This document shows positions 46,303 through 54,653 of a stretch of DNA of 64,000 bases, one piece after another; within the stretch, counting starts at the first letter, position 1; the number at the start of each line of letters is the position of its first letter. Source of the stretch: Chryseobacterium sp. IHB B 17019 (lineage in GTDB: Bacteria; Bacteroidota; Bacteroidia; Flavobacteriales; Weeksellaceae); assembly GCF_001456155.1 (NCBI RefSeq), contig NZ_CP013293.1, positions 682,001 to 746,000 of the forward strand. The letters run 5' to 3'. Position numbers and translations under genes: made by a program. The notes below the pieces were generated by a model that worked only from the letters and a program-made list of their open reading frames with translations, searched no databases and was not told the origin of the DNA.

Positions 46303-48678
46303 ATGAACAAAAAATCACTGATATTATTTTTAAGCTTTACTACAATGGCTTTCGGGCAGGTAAAGAAAAATGTTAGCTACTTTCCGCTCAACAGGGTTCA
46401 TTTATCCGAAAGTGTTTTCAGCAGAGCAATGCAGACAGATGAGAAGTATATTCTGTCGATGGATGTTGACCGTCTTCTTGCTCCATATCTGAAAGAAGCA
46501 GGATTAAAGCCCAAAAAAGAAAATTATCCCAACTGGGAAAATACAGGACTGGACGGTCATATCGGGGGTCACTACATTTCTGCTTTGGCATTGATGTATG
46601 CTTCAACAGGCGATCCAAAAATAAAGCAACGTTTGGATTATATGATTGATGAATTGGAACGCTGCCAGAATCTTTCAGGAAACGGCTATCTATCGGGTGT
46701 TCCGAATGGAAAAAAAGCCTGGAAAGAAGTTGCTGACGGAAATATTCGTGCCGCAACTTTCGGTTTGAATGACCGCTGGGTTCCGCTGTATAATATTCAT
46801 AAAATATATTCAGGTTTACGCGATGCCTATTGGTATGCAGATAGTGAGAAAGCAAAAAAGATGCTGATAAAACTCACAGATTGGATGGCTGATGAAGTTT
46901 ACAGACTTTCCGATGCTCAGATTCAGGAAATGCTTCGCAGTGAGCATGGCGGCCTGAATGAAGTTTTTGCTGATGTTTACGACATTACAAAAAATCCGAA
47001 ATATCTGAAACTTGCCCATCGTTTTTCACATCTTGCCATTTTGAACCCACTGTTGAATGGTGAAGACAAGCTGACGGGAATTCACGCCAATACACAGATT
47101 CCAAAAGTGATTGGTTTTAAGCGTATTGCAGATTTGGAAAATAATAAAGAATGGAGCAACGCCGCCGATTTTTTCTGGATGAATGTTACGCAAAAACGCT
47201 CAGCAATTATCGGAGGAAACAGTGTGAGTGAGCATTTTAACCCAATCAATGATTTCAGTGGAATGATTAAAAGTATCGAAGGTCCTGAAACCTGCAATAC
47301 CTATAATATGCTGAAGCTCTCCAAAGCATTGTATGCGACCAATCCAAAATCATCTTACATGGATTACTACGAAAAAGCTTTATACAACCATATTCTTTCC
47401 ACGCAAAATCCAGAGAAAGGCGGTTTTGTCTATTTCACACCAATGCGTCCCGGTCATTACAGGGTTTATTCCCAGCCGGAGACCAGCTTCTGGTGCTGCG
47501 TAGGCTCAGGAATGGAGAATCATGCCAAATATGGCGAAATGATTTATGCATATTCTGAAGAAGATCTGTACGTGAATCTTTTTATTCCTTCTGTTTTAAA
47601 ATGGTCTGAAAAGAAAATGGTTCTGAGACAGGAAAATAATTTCCCGGAATCAGCATCTACAAAACTTATCTTCGATGTTGCTTCAAAATCAAATATAAAT
47701 TTAAAATTAAGAGCCCCGGAATGGGCGAAAGCTTCTGAAATCAACATTTCAGTCAATGGTAAAAATATAAATGTGTCTGTTGATGCAGAAGGCTATTTTA
47801 CCATCAAAAGAAAATGGGAAAAAGGCGATGTTATCGAAATGAAAATGCCAATGCATCTTTCCGCAGAACGGCTTCCGGATCATTCTGATTACTTCGCATT
47901 TAAATATGGCCCGATTGTTTTAGCTGCCAAATACGGGAAAGAAAATCAGGACGGACTTTTCGCCGATGACAGCAGAGGCGGACATATCGCGCACGGACCG
48001 CAGATTCCATTGAATGAAATTCCTACCATTTTGGGTGGTTCAACGTCAGTTTTAAGCCATTTGGAGACCGTTAACGGAAAAGATTTGACCTTCAAACTCA
48101 AAGGTTTGTATCCTCAGACTCAATTCAGTAACGGATTAGAACTGGTTCCATTTTACAAAATTCAGGAAGAACGCTACATTATTTATTTTCCGCAGGCGAA
48201 TCAGGATAAAATTGAAATGATTCAGAAACAAAAAGCCAAAGAAGAAGAGGAAATCAGAAAGCTTGATAATATTACTACTGATAAAATTCAATTAGGCAAA
48301 CAACAGCCGGAATCTGACCATAATTTTGACAGCAAAGATTCCAACACAGGTTATATGGAAGACCGTCATTTCCGTGAGGCGAAAGGCTGGTTCAGCTATC
48401 AGATGAGAAACAAAGATAAAAATGCAAAATATCTTTATCTTCTTTATTTCGATGCCAATAACAACCGAACGTTGAATACAGAAATTAATGGAGTAATAGT
48501 GATTTCTAAAAATTTCGACGGAAAATCGGGCAGCTCTCCAAAGTCATTATTAATCCCAATTCCTGAATCTGAAAGTAGGAAAGAAATTCTTAATGTAAAA
48601 TTTAATACAAATGAAAAATCGATTACCCCGAAAATCATCGAGGTAAGATTACTGACTCAAATGCCAGATAAAAACTAA
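46303..48678 (+). CDS. GH127 family beta-L-arabinofuranosidase (DUF1680)
   Basis: This 791-residue exported enzyme has a signal peptide ending near AFGQ. The (alpha/alpha) barrel contains GLDGHIGGHYISALALMYA and the cysteine-zinc active site: Glu329 and Cys331 in GPETCNTYN, then Cys398 and Cys399 in FWCCVGSGMENH, the positions of the zinc ligands and catalytic Cys in characterised GH127 enzymes. A C-terminal extension (about 650-790) forms an extra beta domain. Beta-L-arabinofuranose occurs in plant hydroxyproline-rich glycoproteins and some pectins, which widens the substrate range of the locus. An AraR-type site touches its start. Confidence 0.92.
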   Translation: MNKKSLILFLSFTTMAFGQVKKNVSYFPLNRVHLSESVFSRAMQTDEKYILSMDVDRLLAPYLKEAGLKPKKENYPNWENTGLDGHIGGHYISALALMYASTGDPKIKQRLDYMIDELERCQNLSGNGYLSGVPNGKKAWKEVADGNIRAATFGLNDRWVPLYNIHKIYSGLRDAYWYADSEKAKKMLIKLTDWMADEVYRLSDAQIQEMLRSEHGGLNEVFADVYDITKNPKYLKLAHRFSHLAILNPLLNGEDKLTGIHANTQIPKVIGFKRIADLENNKEWSNAADFFWMNVTQKRSAIIGGNSVSEHFNPINDFSGMIKSIEGPETCNTYNMLKLSKALYATNPKSSYMDYYEKALYNHILSTQNPEKGGFVYFTPMRPGHYRVYSQPETSFWCCVGSGMENHAKYGEMIYAYSEEDLYVNLFIPSVLKWSEKKMVLRQENNFPESASTKLIFDVASKSNINLKLRAPEWAKASEINISVNGKNINVSVDAEGYFTIKRKWEKGDVIEMKMPMHLSAERLPDHSDYFAFKYGPIVLAAKYGKENQDGLFADDSRGGHIAHGPQIPLNEIPTILGGSTSVLSHLETVNGKDLTFKLKGLYPQTQFSNGLELVPFYKIQEERYIIYFPQANQDKIEMIQKQKAKEEEEIRKLDNITTDKIQLGKQQPESDHNFDSKDSNTGYMEDRHFREAKGWFSYQMRNKDKNAKYLYLLYFDANNNRTLNTEINGVIVISKNFDGKSGSSPKSLLIPIPESESRKEILNVKFNTNEKSITPKIIEVRLLTQMPDKN

Positions 48679-48679
48679 C

Positions 48680-48712
48680 AGCCTTGTCAAGGTTCTAAAC
48701 CTTGACAAGGCT
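48680..48712. repeat. Palindromic repeat B, 15-bp perfect arms
   Basis: AGCCTTGTCAAGGTT and its exact complement flank CTA. A near-identical copy is at 52238-52270. It follows the GH127 stop codon and may help end or stabilise transcripts. It contains the spurious upstream TTG at 48702 for the next gene. Confidence 0.85.
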
Positions 48713-48734
48713 AATAAAAATATTTTCAGCCAAT

Positions 48735-50639
48735 ATGAAAAATAAACTCAAAATTTTAAGCTTACTTCTCTGCACATTCTGTATTTTCATGGAAGCTAAA
48801 ATCAAGCTTCCCACATTGGTTTCAGACGGAATGGTTTTGCAGAGAAATCAAAAACTGAATGTCTGGGGAAAAGCCGATGCCGGAGAAAAAGTTGAAATTA
48901 AATTCCTCAACAAAAAATACAATACAACCGCCGATCCAACCGGGAACTGGAAAATCATGCTTCCAGAGCAGAAAGCCGGAGGTCCATACACAATGACTAT
49001 CAATGAAATTACATTAAAAGATATTCTCATCGGTGACGTTTGGCTGGCTTCCGGACAATCAAATATGGAACTGCCGATGCGCAGACTGACTCCGCTTTAT
49101 GCAGATGAAATAAAAAATGCGAATAATCAGAATATCAGATTTTTCACGGTTCCACAAAAATATAATTTTAAATCGCCTCAAACTGAGCTTGATGGTGGAA
49201 AATGGGAAGTTACAAACCCGCAGACCATTCTTAATTTCTCCGGAGTTGCCTATTTTTTCGCAAAACAGCTGAGTGAAAAAAATAAAGTTGCTGTTGGTAT
49301 TATCCACGCAAGTTTGGGCGGTTCGCCGATTCAGGCCTGGATGGATGAGAATTCACTGAAAAAATATCCCGAATATCTGGACGAAGCCCAAAAATGGCAG
49401 AATGATGAGTTGATAAAATCTACAGAATCTAACGAACAGGCATTGAGCAAGGCGTGGTACGCAGAACTCGACCAGAGTGATATCGGACTGAATCAGCAAT
49501 GGGAAAACTTCGACCTGAATGATTCTGAATGGAAAAAAATGAATATTCCCGGTTCGTGGGAAGATAAAGAAGGTTCTTTCGAAGGTTCTGTATGGTTTAG
49601 AAAAGAAATTAATTTACCTAAAAATCAGGCTGGAAAAGGCGCATTTTTAAATTTAGGAAGAATAAAAGATGCCGATGTTACGTATATTAACGGCGTAAAA
49701 GTAGGAAATGTAACCTACGAATACCCGCCCCGCTGGTACAATATTCCGGCAGGTGTTTTAAAAGAAGGGAAAAACGTTATCTCTGTAAGGGTTACAAACG
49801 GAAGCGGAAAAGGCCAGCTCATTGCCGACAAACCGTATTATCTTGAAATTGACGGACAAAAAATTGACTTAAAAACCGAATGGAAATATAAAATCGGTGC
49901 CAAAATGGAAAAAATGGCTCCCGGACAGACTTTTATCCGTTGGAAACCTACGGGATTGTATAATGCAATGATCAACCCTTTAATCAATTATAATATCAAA
50001 GGAGCAATTTGGTATCAGGGAGAAAGCAACACCGGAAAACCAAAAGAATACGGAGATCTGCTGACTACTATGATTCTGGATTGGCGAAACAAATGGAACC
50101 GGAAAGATATGCCGTTTTTCACCGTACAGCTGGCTAATTTTATGGAACCGAAAACCCAGCCTGTGGAAAGCAATTGGGCAGAGCTGAGAGACCAGCAGCG
50201 CCAGGTTTCGCTGAAAGTTCCGAACACCGGACTTGCCGTAATTATTGACATAGGAGAGTGGAATGATATTCACCCTTTAAACAAAAAATCGGTTGGAGAC
50301 CGATTAGCTTTACAGGCATTGAAAGTTGCTGACAAGAAAAATATTATCGCAGACGGACCGGTGTATCAGTCGATGAAAGTGGAAGGAAATAAAATTATTC
50401 TCTCTTTCAAACCAGGAACGGATGATTTTGAAAATGTTTCAGAACTGAAAGGTTTTGCCATCAAAGCAAAAGACGGAAATTATCAATGGGCAAAAGCTAA
50501 AATCGAAGGCAAGAAAATCATCGTCTGGAATGATACTGTTTCAAATCCTGTTTCAGTAAGATACGACTGGGCAGACAATCCCGACGGAAACCTCAGAAAC
50601 AAATCCGGGCTTCCCGCTTCACCATTTACTACAGAATAA
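48735..50639 (+). CDS. Sialate O-acetylesterase-like (SASA family) esterase, probable acetylxylan esterase
   Basis: Starting at ATG 48735, the 634-residue protein has a signal peptide (cut near FMEA). The SGNH-type esterase domain carries the nucleophile in LASGQSNMELPM (Ser about 109), IWYQGESNTGKP, and the catalytic DIHPLNKKSVGDRLA (Asp and His) near residue 515. A GH2-like jelly-roll (about 255-375, NIPGSWEDKEGSF to NVISVRVTNG) is inserted in the esterase. In xylan loci such proteins generally remove acetyl groups from xylose. A sialic acid role is unlikely here. In-frame upstream TTG at 48702 lies in a palindrome and is rejected. Confidence 0.88.
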   Translation: MKNKLKILSLLLCTFCIFMEAKIKLPTLVSDGMVLQRNQKLNVWGKADAGEKVEIKFLNKKYNTTADPTGNWKIMLPEQKAGGPYTMTINEITLKDILIGDVWLASGQSNMELPMRRLTPLYADEIKNANNQNIRFFTVPQKYNFKSPQTELDGGKWEVTNPQTILNFSGVAYFFAKQLSEKNKVAVGIIHASLGGSPIQAWMDENSLKKYPEYLDEAQKWQNDELIKSTESNEQALSKAWYAELDQSDIGLNQQWENFDLNDSEWKKMNIPGSWEDKEGSFEGSVWFRKEINLPKNQAGKGAFLNLGRIKDADVTYINGVKVGNVTYEYPPRWYNIPAGVLKEGKNVISVRVTNGSGKGQLIADKPYYLEIDGQKIDLKTEWKYKIGAKMEKMAPGQTFIRWKPTGLYNAMINPLINYNIKGAIWYQGESNTGKPKEYGDLLTTMILDWRNKWNRKDMPFFTVQLANFMEPKTQPVESNWAELRDQQRQVSLKVPNTGLAVIIDIGEWNDIHPLNKKSVGDRLALQALKVADKKNIIADGPVYQSMKVEGNKIILSFKPGTDDFENVSELKGFAIKAKDGNYQWAKAKIEGKKIIVWNDTVSNPVSVRYDWADNPDGNLRNKSGLPASPFTTE

Positions 50640-50672
50640 TCAATTATCATTTATCAATTATAAACTATTAAA

Positions 50673-52118
50673 ATGAACAACTCATCCCAAAAAATATCCG
50701 TCGTTGAGAAAATCGGCTACAGCTTAGGAGATTTAGCGGCCAATTTGGTATTCCAGACTCTGGTAACGTATTTAGCTTATTTCTACACAGATATTTACGG
50801 ATTAAAACCGGAAGATGCTTCTATCATTACCCTCACCGTCGGATTATTGGCAGGTTTTGTCTTCAATCCCCTGATTGGTGCTCTGGCAGACCGGACACGG
50901 ACAAAGTGGGGAAAATTCCGTCCGTGGATTTTGCTCACTGCCATTCCATTGGGGGCAGCGGCACTTTTGGCATTCAGTACCCCTGATTTTTCGTATAAAG
51001 GAAAAATGATTTACGCGGCAATCACTTATTCTGTGTTACTGTTGCTTTATGCAGCCAATAATTTACCTTATGCTGCTTTAAGTGGCGTAATCACAGGCGA
51101 TATGAGTGAACGCAACAGCATTTCTTCTTACCGTTTTGTTGCCGTAATGTTTGCACAGTTTTTCGTTCAGGTATTTATGCTGCCGATTATTTTATCTGCG
51201 GGGCACGGAGATAAAGCAGCCGGAATAGAAGTGGTAATGACCTGGCTGGCGATTATAGGAACACTCATGTTACTGATAACGTTTTTTACAACCAAAGAAA
51301 GAGTGGTTCCAAAACCGGAACAGGAATCGACCTTGGGTGCTGATTTAAAAGATTTAAAGAAAAATAAGCCGTGGATCATCATGTTGATCGTTACAGCATT
51401 GATTTTCATTACACTGGCAATGAAAGGTGGTTCGTATGTGTATTATTTCAATAATTATGTGGATGAAGCTTCTCTTCAGCAGTTTATATCACCGATTACC
51501 AATTTCTTCAATTCTATCGGGATGAACTTTTTTGGTGAAGATCCGCGTTCAGCAGGTTTCGGGCTTTTCAATGCGGGCGGAATCATTATGATGATTGTCG
51601 GGATTACTTTTTCCAAAAGATTTGCAGACAAATACGGCAAAAAAGATGCGTTTATTGCTTCGTTATTTATTTCAACTTTATTTGTGCTGGCATTTATATT
51701 TTATCCGCCAAAATCGGTTGGATTGATGTTCCTTTCTCAGATTTTACACGGTTTCTTTTACGGGATCGGAACGCCTTTGCTTTGGGCAATGATTGCCGAT
51801 GTCGCAGACTATTCGGAATGGAAGAACAACCGAAGAGCAACCGCCATTATTTTTTCGGCAATGATGGTTGGCCTGAAGGTAGGTTTAAGCATCGGAAGCT
51901 CATTAGTAGCTTATATCATTGGCCAGTACGGGTATATTTCGTCAGAAGGTGCAATGAGTGTTGTTCAGCCGGAAACAGTTTCCGCGGGAGCAAAAATGTT
52001 GGTCAGCGTATTTCCGTCCATTCCGTTCTTTTTAGCGTGTGGATTGTTGATGTTTTACGAAATCAACAAAAAAATGGAAATCAAAATCGAACAAGAGCTT
52101 AAAGAAAGAAGAAAATAA
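50673..52118 (+). CDS. GPH-family (XynP/MelB-like) sodium:glycoside symporter
   Basis: This 481-residue inner-membrane carrier has about 12 helices. The N-terminal IGYSLGDLAANLVFQTL and the loop motif GALADRTRTKWGKFRPW are diagnostic of the glycoside-pentoside-hexuronide family. Later, MIADVADYSEWKNNRRATAI is the conserved second-half motif. Location between the acetylesterase and GH10/GH43/GH67 suggests xylo-oligosaccharide or xyloside import. The cytoplasmic GH43 downstream would then hydrolyse the imported sugar. Confidence 0.93.
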   Translation: MNNSSQKISVVEKIGYSLGDLAANLVFQTLVTYLAYFYTDIYGLKPEDASIITLTVGLLAGFVFNPLIGALADRTRTKWGKFRPWILLTAIPLGAAALLAFSTPDFSYKGKMIYAAITYSVLLLLYAANNLPYAALSGVITGDMSERNSISSYRFVAVMFAQFFVQVFMLPIILSAGHGDKAAGIEVVMTWLAIIGTLMLLITFFTTKERVVPKPEQESTLGADLKDLKKNKPWIIMLIVTALIFITLAMKGGSYVYYFNNYVDEASLQQFISPITNFFNSIGMNFFGEDPRSAGFGLFNAGGIIMMIVGITFSKRFADKYGKKDAFIASLFISTLFVLAFIFYPPKSVGLMFLSQILHGFFYGIGTPLLWAMIADVADYSEWKNNRRATAIIFSAMMVGLKVGLSIGSSLVAYIIGQYGYISSEGAMSVVQPETVSAGAKMLVSVFPSIPFFLACGLLMFYEINKKMEIKIEQELKERRK

Positions 52119-52138
52119 CTGATCAGATATAATTTTTT

Positions 52139-52223
52139 GGGCAGCTTAATCCGTCTTCCACTCCCGCTTTTTTGCTCGTTCCTCGCAAAAAGAGCTCCGT
52201 TCAAGCCGGGCTGCGTGCAATTC
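52139..52223. repeat. Dispersed intergenic repeat A, copy 3
   Basis: It starts GGGCAGCTTAATCCGTCTTC and ends GGGCTGCGTGCAATTC. It is closest to copy 1, with a shorter central stretch. It is followed after 14 bases by the B palindrome. Confidence 0.85.
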
Positions 52224-52237
52224 GGGCGTATTAAAAA

Positions 52238-52270
52238 AGCCTTGTCAAGGTTCGAAACCTTGACAAGGCT
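52238..52270. repeat. Palindromic repeat B, 15-bp perfect arms
   Basis: AGCCTTGTCAAGGTT and its exact complement flank CGA. It ends 23 bases before the GH10 start codon and so forms a strong hairpin in the leader of the xylanase transcript. Confidence 0.85.
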
Positions 52271-52293
52271 GATTGAAAATCAAATAAAATCTT

Positions 52294-53415
52294 ATGAAAA
52301 AAATAGCAGCATTATTAGGAATTTTAACCTTGACCGTCTCATGCAAAACAGCAGGTACAGCAGCTTCTGATGCCACCCTGAAAAGTGCATTCAAAAATAA
52401 ATTCTATATCGGGACAGCAATGAGTCTTCCGCAGATTCACGAAACTGAGGTGAGATCTGTTGAGATCATTAAAAAACAGTTCAGCTCCATTGTTGCGGAA
52501 AACTGTATGAAATCAATGTTTCTGCAACCGCAGGAAGGGAAATTCTTCTTTGATGATGCCGATAAATTCGTTGCTTTCGGAGAGAAAAACAAAATGTTCA
52601 TCATCGGTCATACGTTGATTTGGCATTCTCAGTTACCCAAATGGTTTTTCGTAGATAAAGACGGAAAAGACGTTTCAGCGGAAGTCCTTAAACAAAGAAT
52701 GAAAAATCATATCACCACGGTGGTAACCAGATACAAAGGCCGCGTAAAAGGTTGGGATGTGGTTAACGAGGCCATTATGGAGGACGGTTCTTACCGTAAA
52801 AGCAAATTTTACGAAATCCTTGGCGAAGAATTTATCCCCCTGGCTTTTCAGTATGCTCAGGAAGCGGATCCGAATGCAGAATTGTATTACAATGATTATA
52901 ACGAATGGTATTCCGGAAAAGTTCAGACCGTCAGCAAAATGGTTCAAAACCTGAAATCCAGAGGAATCCGCATCGATGGTGTCGGGATGCAGACCCATGT
53001 GGGTCTCGATACACCAACACTTGACGAATATGAAAAAGCAATTGCAGCCTACGCAGCAAACGGTGTAAAAGTGAATGTTACTGAAATGGAGATCAGCGCA
53101 CTTCCTTCACCGTGGGGAACTTCAGCCAACGTTTCCGATACCGTGGAATATCAGGCCAAAATGAATCCTTATACCAAAGGTCTTCCCGAAAACGTAAAAA
53201 CAGCATGGGAAAACCGCTATCTGGATTTTTTCAGATTATTCCTGAAACATCAGGATAAAATCAGAAGAGTGACATTGTGGGGCACTACCGATGCGCAATC
53301 CTGGAAAAACGATTTTCCGGTAAAAGGCAGAACCGATTATCCGTTACTTTTCGACCGTAATGATCAGACAAAACCTGTGGTGGAAAAAATCATTCAGCTA
53401 ACAAAAGAAAAATAA
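52294..53415 (+). CDS. GH10 family endo-1,4-beta-xylanase, lipoprotein
   Basis: This 373-residue lipoprotein (lipobox VSC, Cys about 17) hydrolyses the xylan backbone, probably at the cell surface. The GH10 barrel spans nearly the whole mature protein. Acid/base Glu159 lies in GWDVVNEAI and nucleophile Glu264 in [28 protein letters not shown] is the conserved strand-3 region and [12 protein letters not shown] the strand-8 region. There is no separate binding module. It is co-located with GH43 and GH67, forming a xylan-core set together with the GPH transporter. Confidence 0.95.
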   Translation: MKKIAALLGILTLTVSCKTAGTAASDATLKSAFKNKFYIGTAMSLPQIHETEVRSVEIIKKQFSSIVAENCMKSMFLQPQEGKFFFDDADKFVAFGEKNKMFIIGHTLIWHSQLPKWFFVDKDGKDVSAEVLKQRMKNHITTVVTRYKGRVKGWDVVNEAIMEDGSYRKSKFYEILGEEFIPLAFQYAQEADPNAELYYNDYNEWYSGKVQTVSKMVQNLKSRGIRIDGVGMQTHVGLDTPTLDEYEKAIAAYAANGVKVNVTEMEISALPSPWGTSANVSDTVEYQAKMNPYTKGLPENVKTAWENRYLDFFRLFLKHQDKIRRVTLWGTTDAQSWKNDFPVKGRTDYPLLFDRNDQTKPVVEKIIQLTKEK

Positions 53416-53454
53416 TACCCCTCAAAACCTAAGGTTTAAACAGATTAAGAAAAT

Positions 53455-53516
53455 GTTTATCTCGCAGATTTGGCAGATCAAGTAGATTCTTCAGTTAAAT
53501 GATCTACGAGAGATTC
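53455..53516. repeat. Short imperfect inverted repeat between GH10 and GH43
   Basis: ATCTCGCAGAT-like and ATCTACGAGAGAT-like words face each other about 40 bases apart, with extra CAGAT words between them. It resembles small intergenic repeats of flavobacteria. It has low information content. Confidence 0.35.
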
Positions 53517-53577
53517 AATTTAATTTAATGAAATTTATTATCTATCAGTTTATTATCTAAATATCTATATTAAAACA

Positions 53578-54546
53578 ATGAAAAAAGCAAAATATCTATT
53601 CCCGAAAGATTATATGGCAGACCCTTCCGTACACGTTTTTGAAGGCAAACTGTACATCTACCCGTCACACGACTGGGAAAGCGGAATGGAAGAAAATGAC
53701 AACGGCGACCATTTTGATATGAATGATTATCACGTTTTTTCTTTAGACGACGTTGAAAACGGTGAGATTACTGATCACGGTGTTGTCCTTTCGGTAAAAG
53801 ATATTCCCTGGTCGGGAAGACAGCTGTGGGATTGCGATGTAGCGTATAGAAATGGCAAATATTATATGTATTTTCCTTTAAAAGATAAAAATGACATCTT
53901 CAGAATCGGTGTTGCCGTGAGCGATAAACCTTACGGGCCATTCGTTCCGGAGAAACATCCGATGATGGGAAGTTACAGCATCGATCCCTGTATTTTCGAA
54001 GAAAACGGAAAACATTATATGTATTTCGGCGGAATCTGGGGTGGGCAATTACAACGTTACAGAAACAACAAGGCTCTGGAATCTGCGATTCTTCCTAATG
54101 AAAATGAACCGGCAATTCCTTCAAAGGTTGCTGTTTTGAGCGATGATATGCTGGAATTCGGGGAAGAGCCTAAAGACGTTCTGATTCTTGACGAAAACGG
54201 AAGTCCTTTACTTCACGGCGACAAACACCGCTTTTTTGAGGCTTCGTGGATGCATAAATACAACGGTAAATATTATTTTTCATACTCTACCGGCGACACC
54301 CATTTGATATGTTATGCAACGGGCGACAATCCTTACGGGCCATTTACTTTTCAGGGAGAGATTCTGACGCCTGTCGTTGGATGGACAACCCATCACAGTA
54401 TGGTGGAGTTTAAAGGGAAATGGTATCTGTTCTTCCATGATTGTGTTCCGAGCGAAGGAAAAACATGGCTCAGAAGCATGAAAGTCATTGAACTTGAATA
54501 TGACATAGATGGTAAAATTAAAACCATTGAAGGTCTAGAGGGATAA
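53578..54546 (+). CDS. GH43 family beta-xylosidase, cytoplasmic
   Basis: This 322-residue single-domain GH43 lacks a signal peptide, unlike the other four GH43 proteins here, so it should act in the cytoplasm on imported xylo-oligosaccharides. Base Asp15 lies in YMADPSV, the modulating Asp in YSIDPCIFEENGK and acid Glu221 in FFEASW. There is no C-terminal accessory domain. The pairing with the GPH transporter two genes upstream fits a xylobiose-type import route. Arabinofuranosidase activity is the alternative. Confidence 0.9.
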   Translation: MKKAKYLFPKDYMADPSVHVFEGKLYIYPSHDWESGMEENDNGDHFDMNDYHVFSLDDVENGEITDHGVVLSVKDIPWSGRQLWDCDVAYRNGKYYMYFPLKDKNDIFRIGVAVSDKPYGPFVPEKHPMMGSYSIDPCIFEENGKHYMYFGGIWGGQLQRYRNNKALESAILPNENEPAIPSKVAVLSDDMLEFGEEPKDVLILDENGSPLLHGDKHRFFEASWMHKYNGKYYFSYSTGDTHLICYATGDNPYGPFTFQGEILTPVVGWTTHHSMVEFKGKWYLFFHDCVPSEGKTWLRSMKVIELEYDIDGKIKTIEGLEG

Positions 54547-54554
54547 TCAATAGG

Positions 54555-54595
54555 AACGGGCAATATCATCCTGAACGGAGTCGAAGGAGCCCGTT
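54555..54595. terminator. Weak hairpin after cytoplasmic GH43
   Basis: AACGGGC and GCCCGTT form a 7-bp stem with a 27-base loop containing a CCTGAACGGAGTCGAAGGA word of dispersed type. It may be a weak terminator or repeat remnant. Confidence 0.3.
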
Positions 54596-54653
54596 TAAAA
54601 TGCAATATGCAATTTGGCTTAGCCAAAACTTAATAAATTTGAAACATTTACCA

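Noticed and set aside
46182..46376. 64-codon frame upstream of GH127
   Set aside because: It overlaps the GH127 signal peptide and an operator, has a biased composition (many Phe, Tyr, Lys) and resembles no family.
48735..50639. A sialic-acid catabolic role for the esterase
   Set aside because: No sialidase or sialic acid genes are nearby. All neighbours concern xylan and arabinose.
52137..52370. 77-codon frame covering repeat A and the start of GH10
   Set aside because: It is formed by repeat A, the B palindrome and out-of-frame GH10 sequence.
54600..54653. Upstream start for the GH67 gene
   Set aside because: It would bury the signal peptide that begins at 54654.
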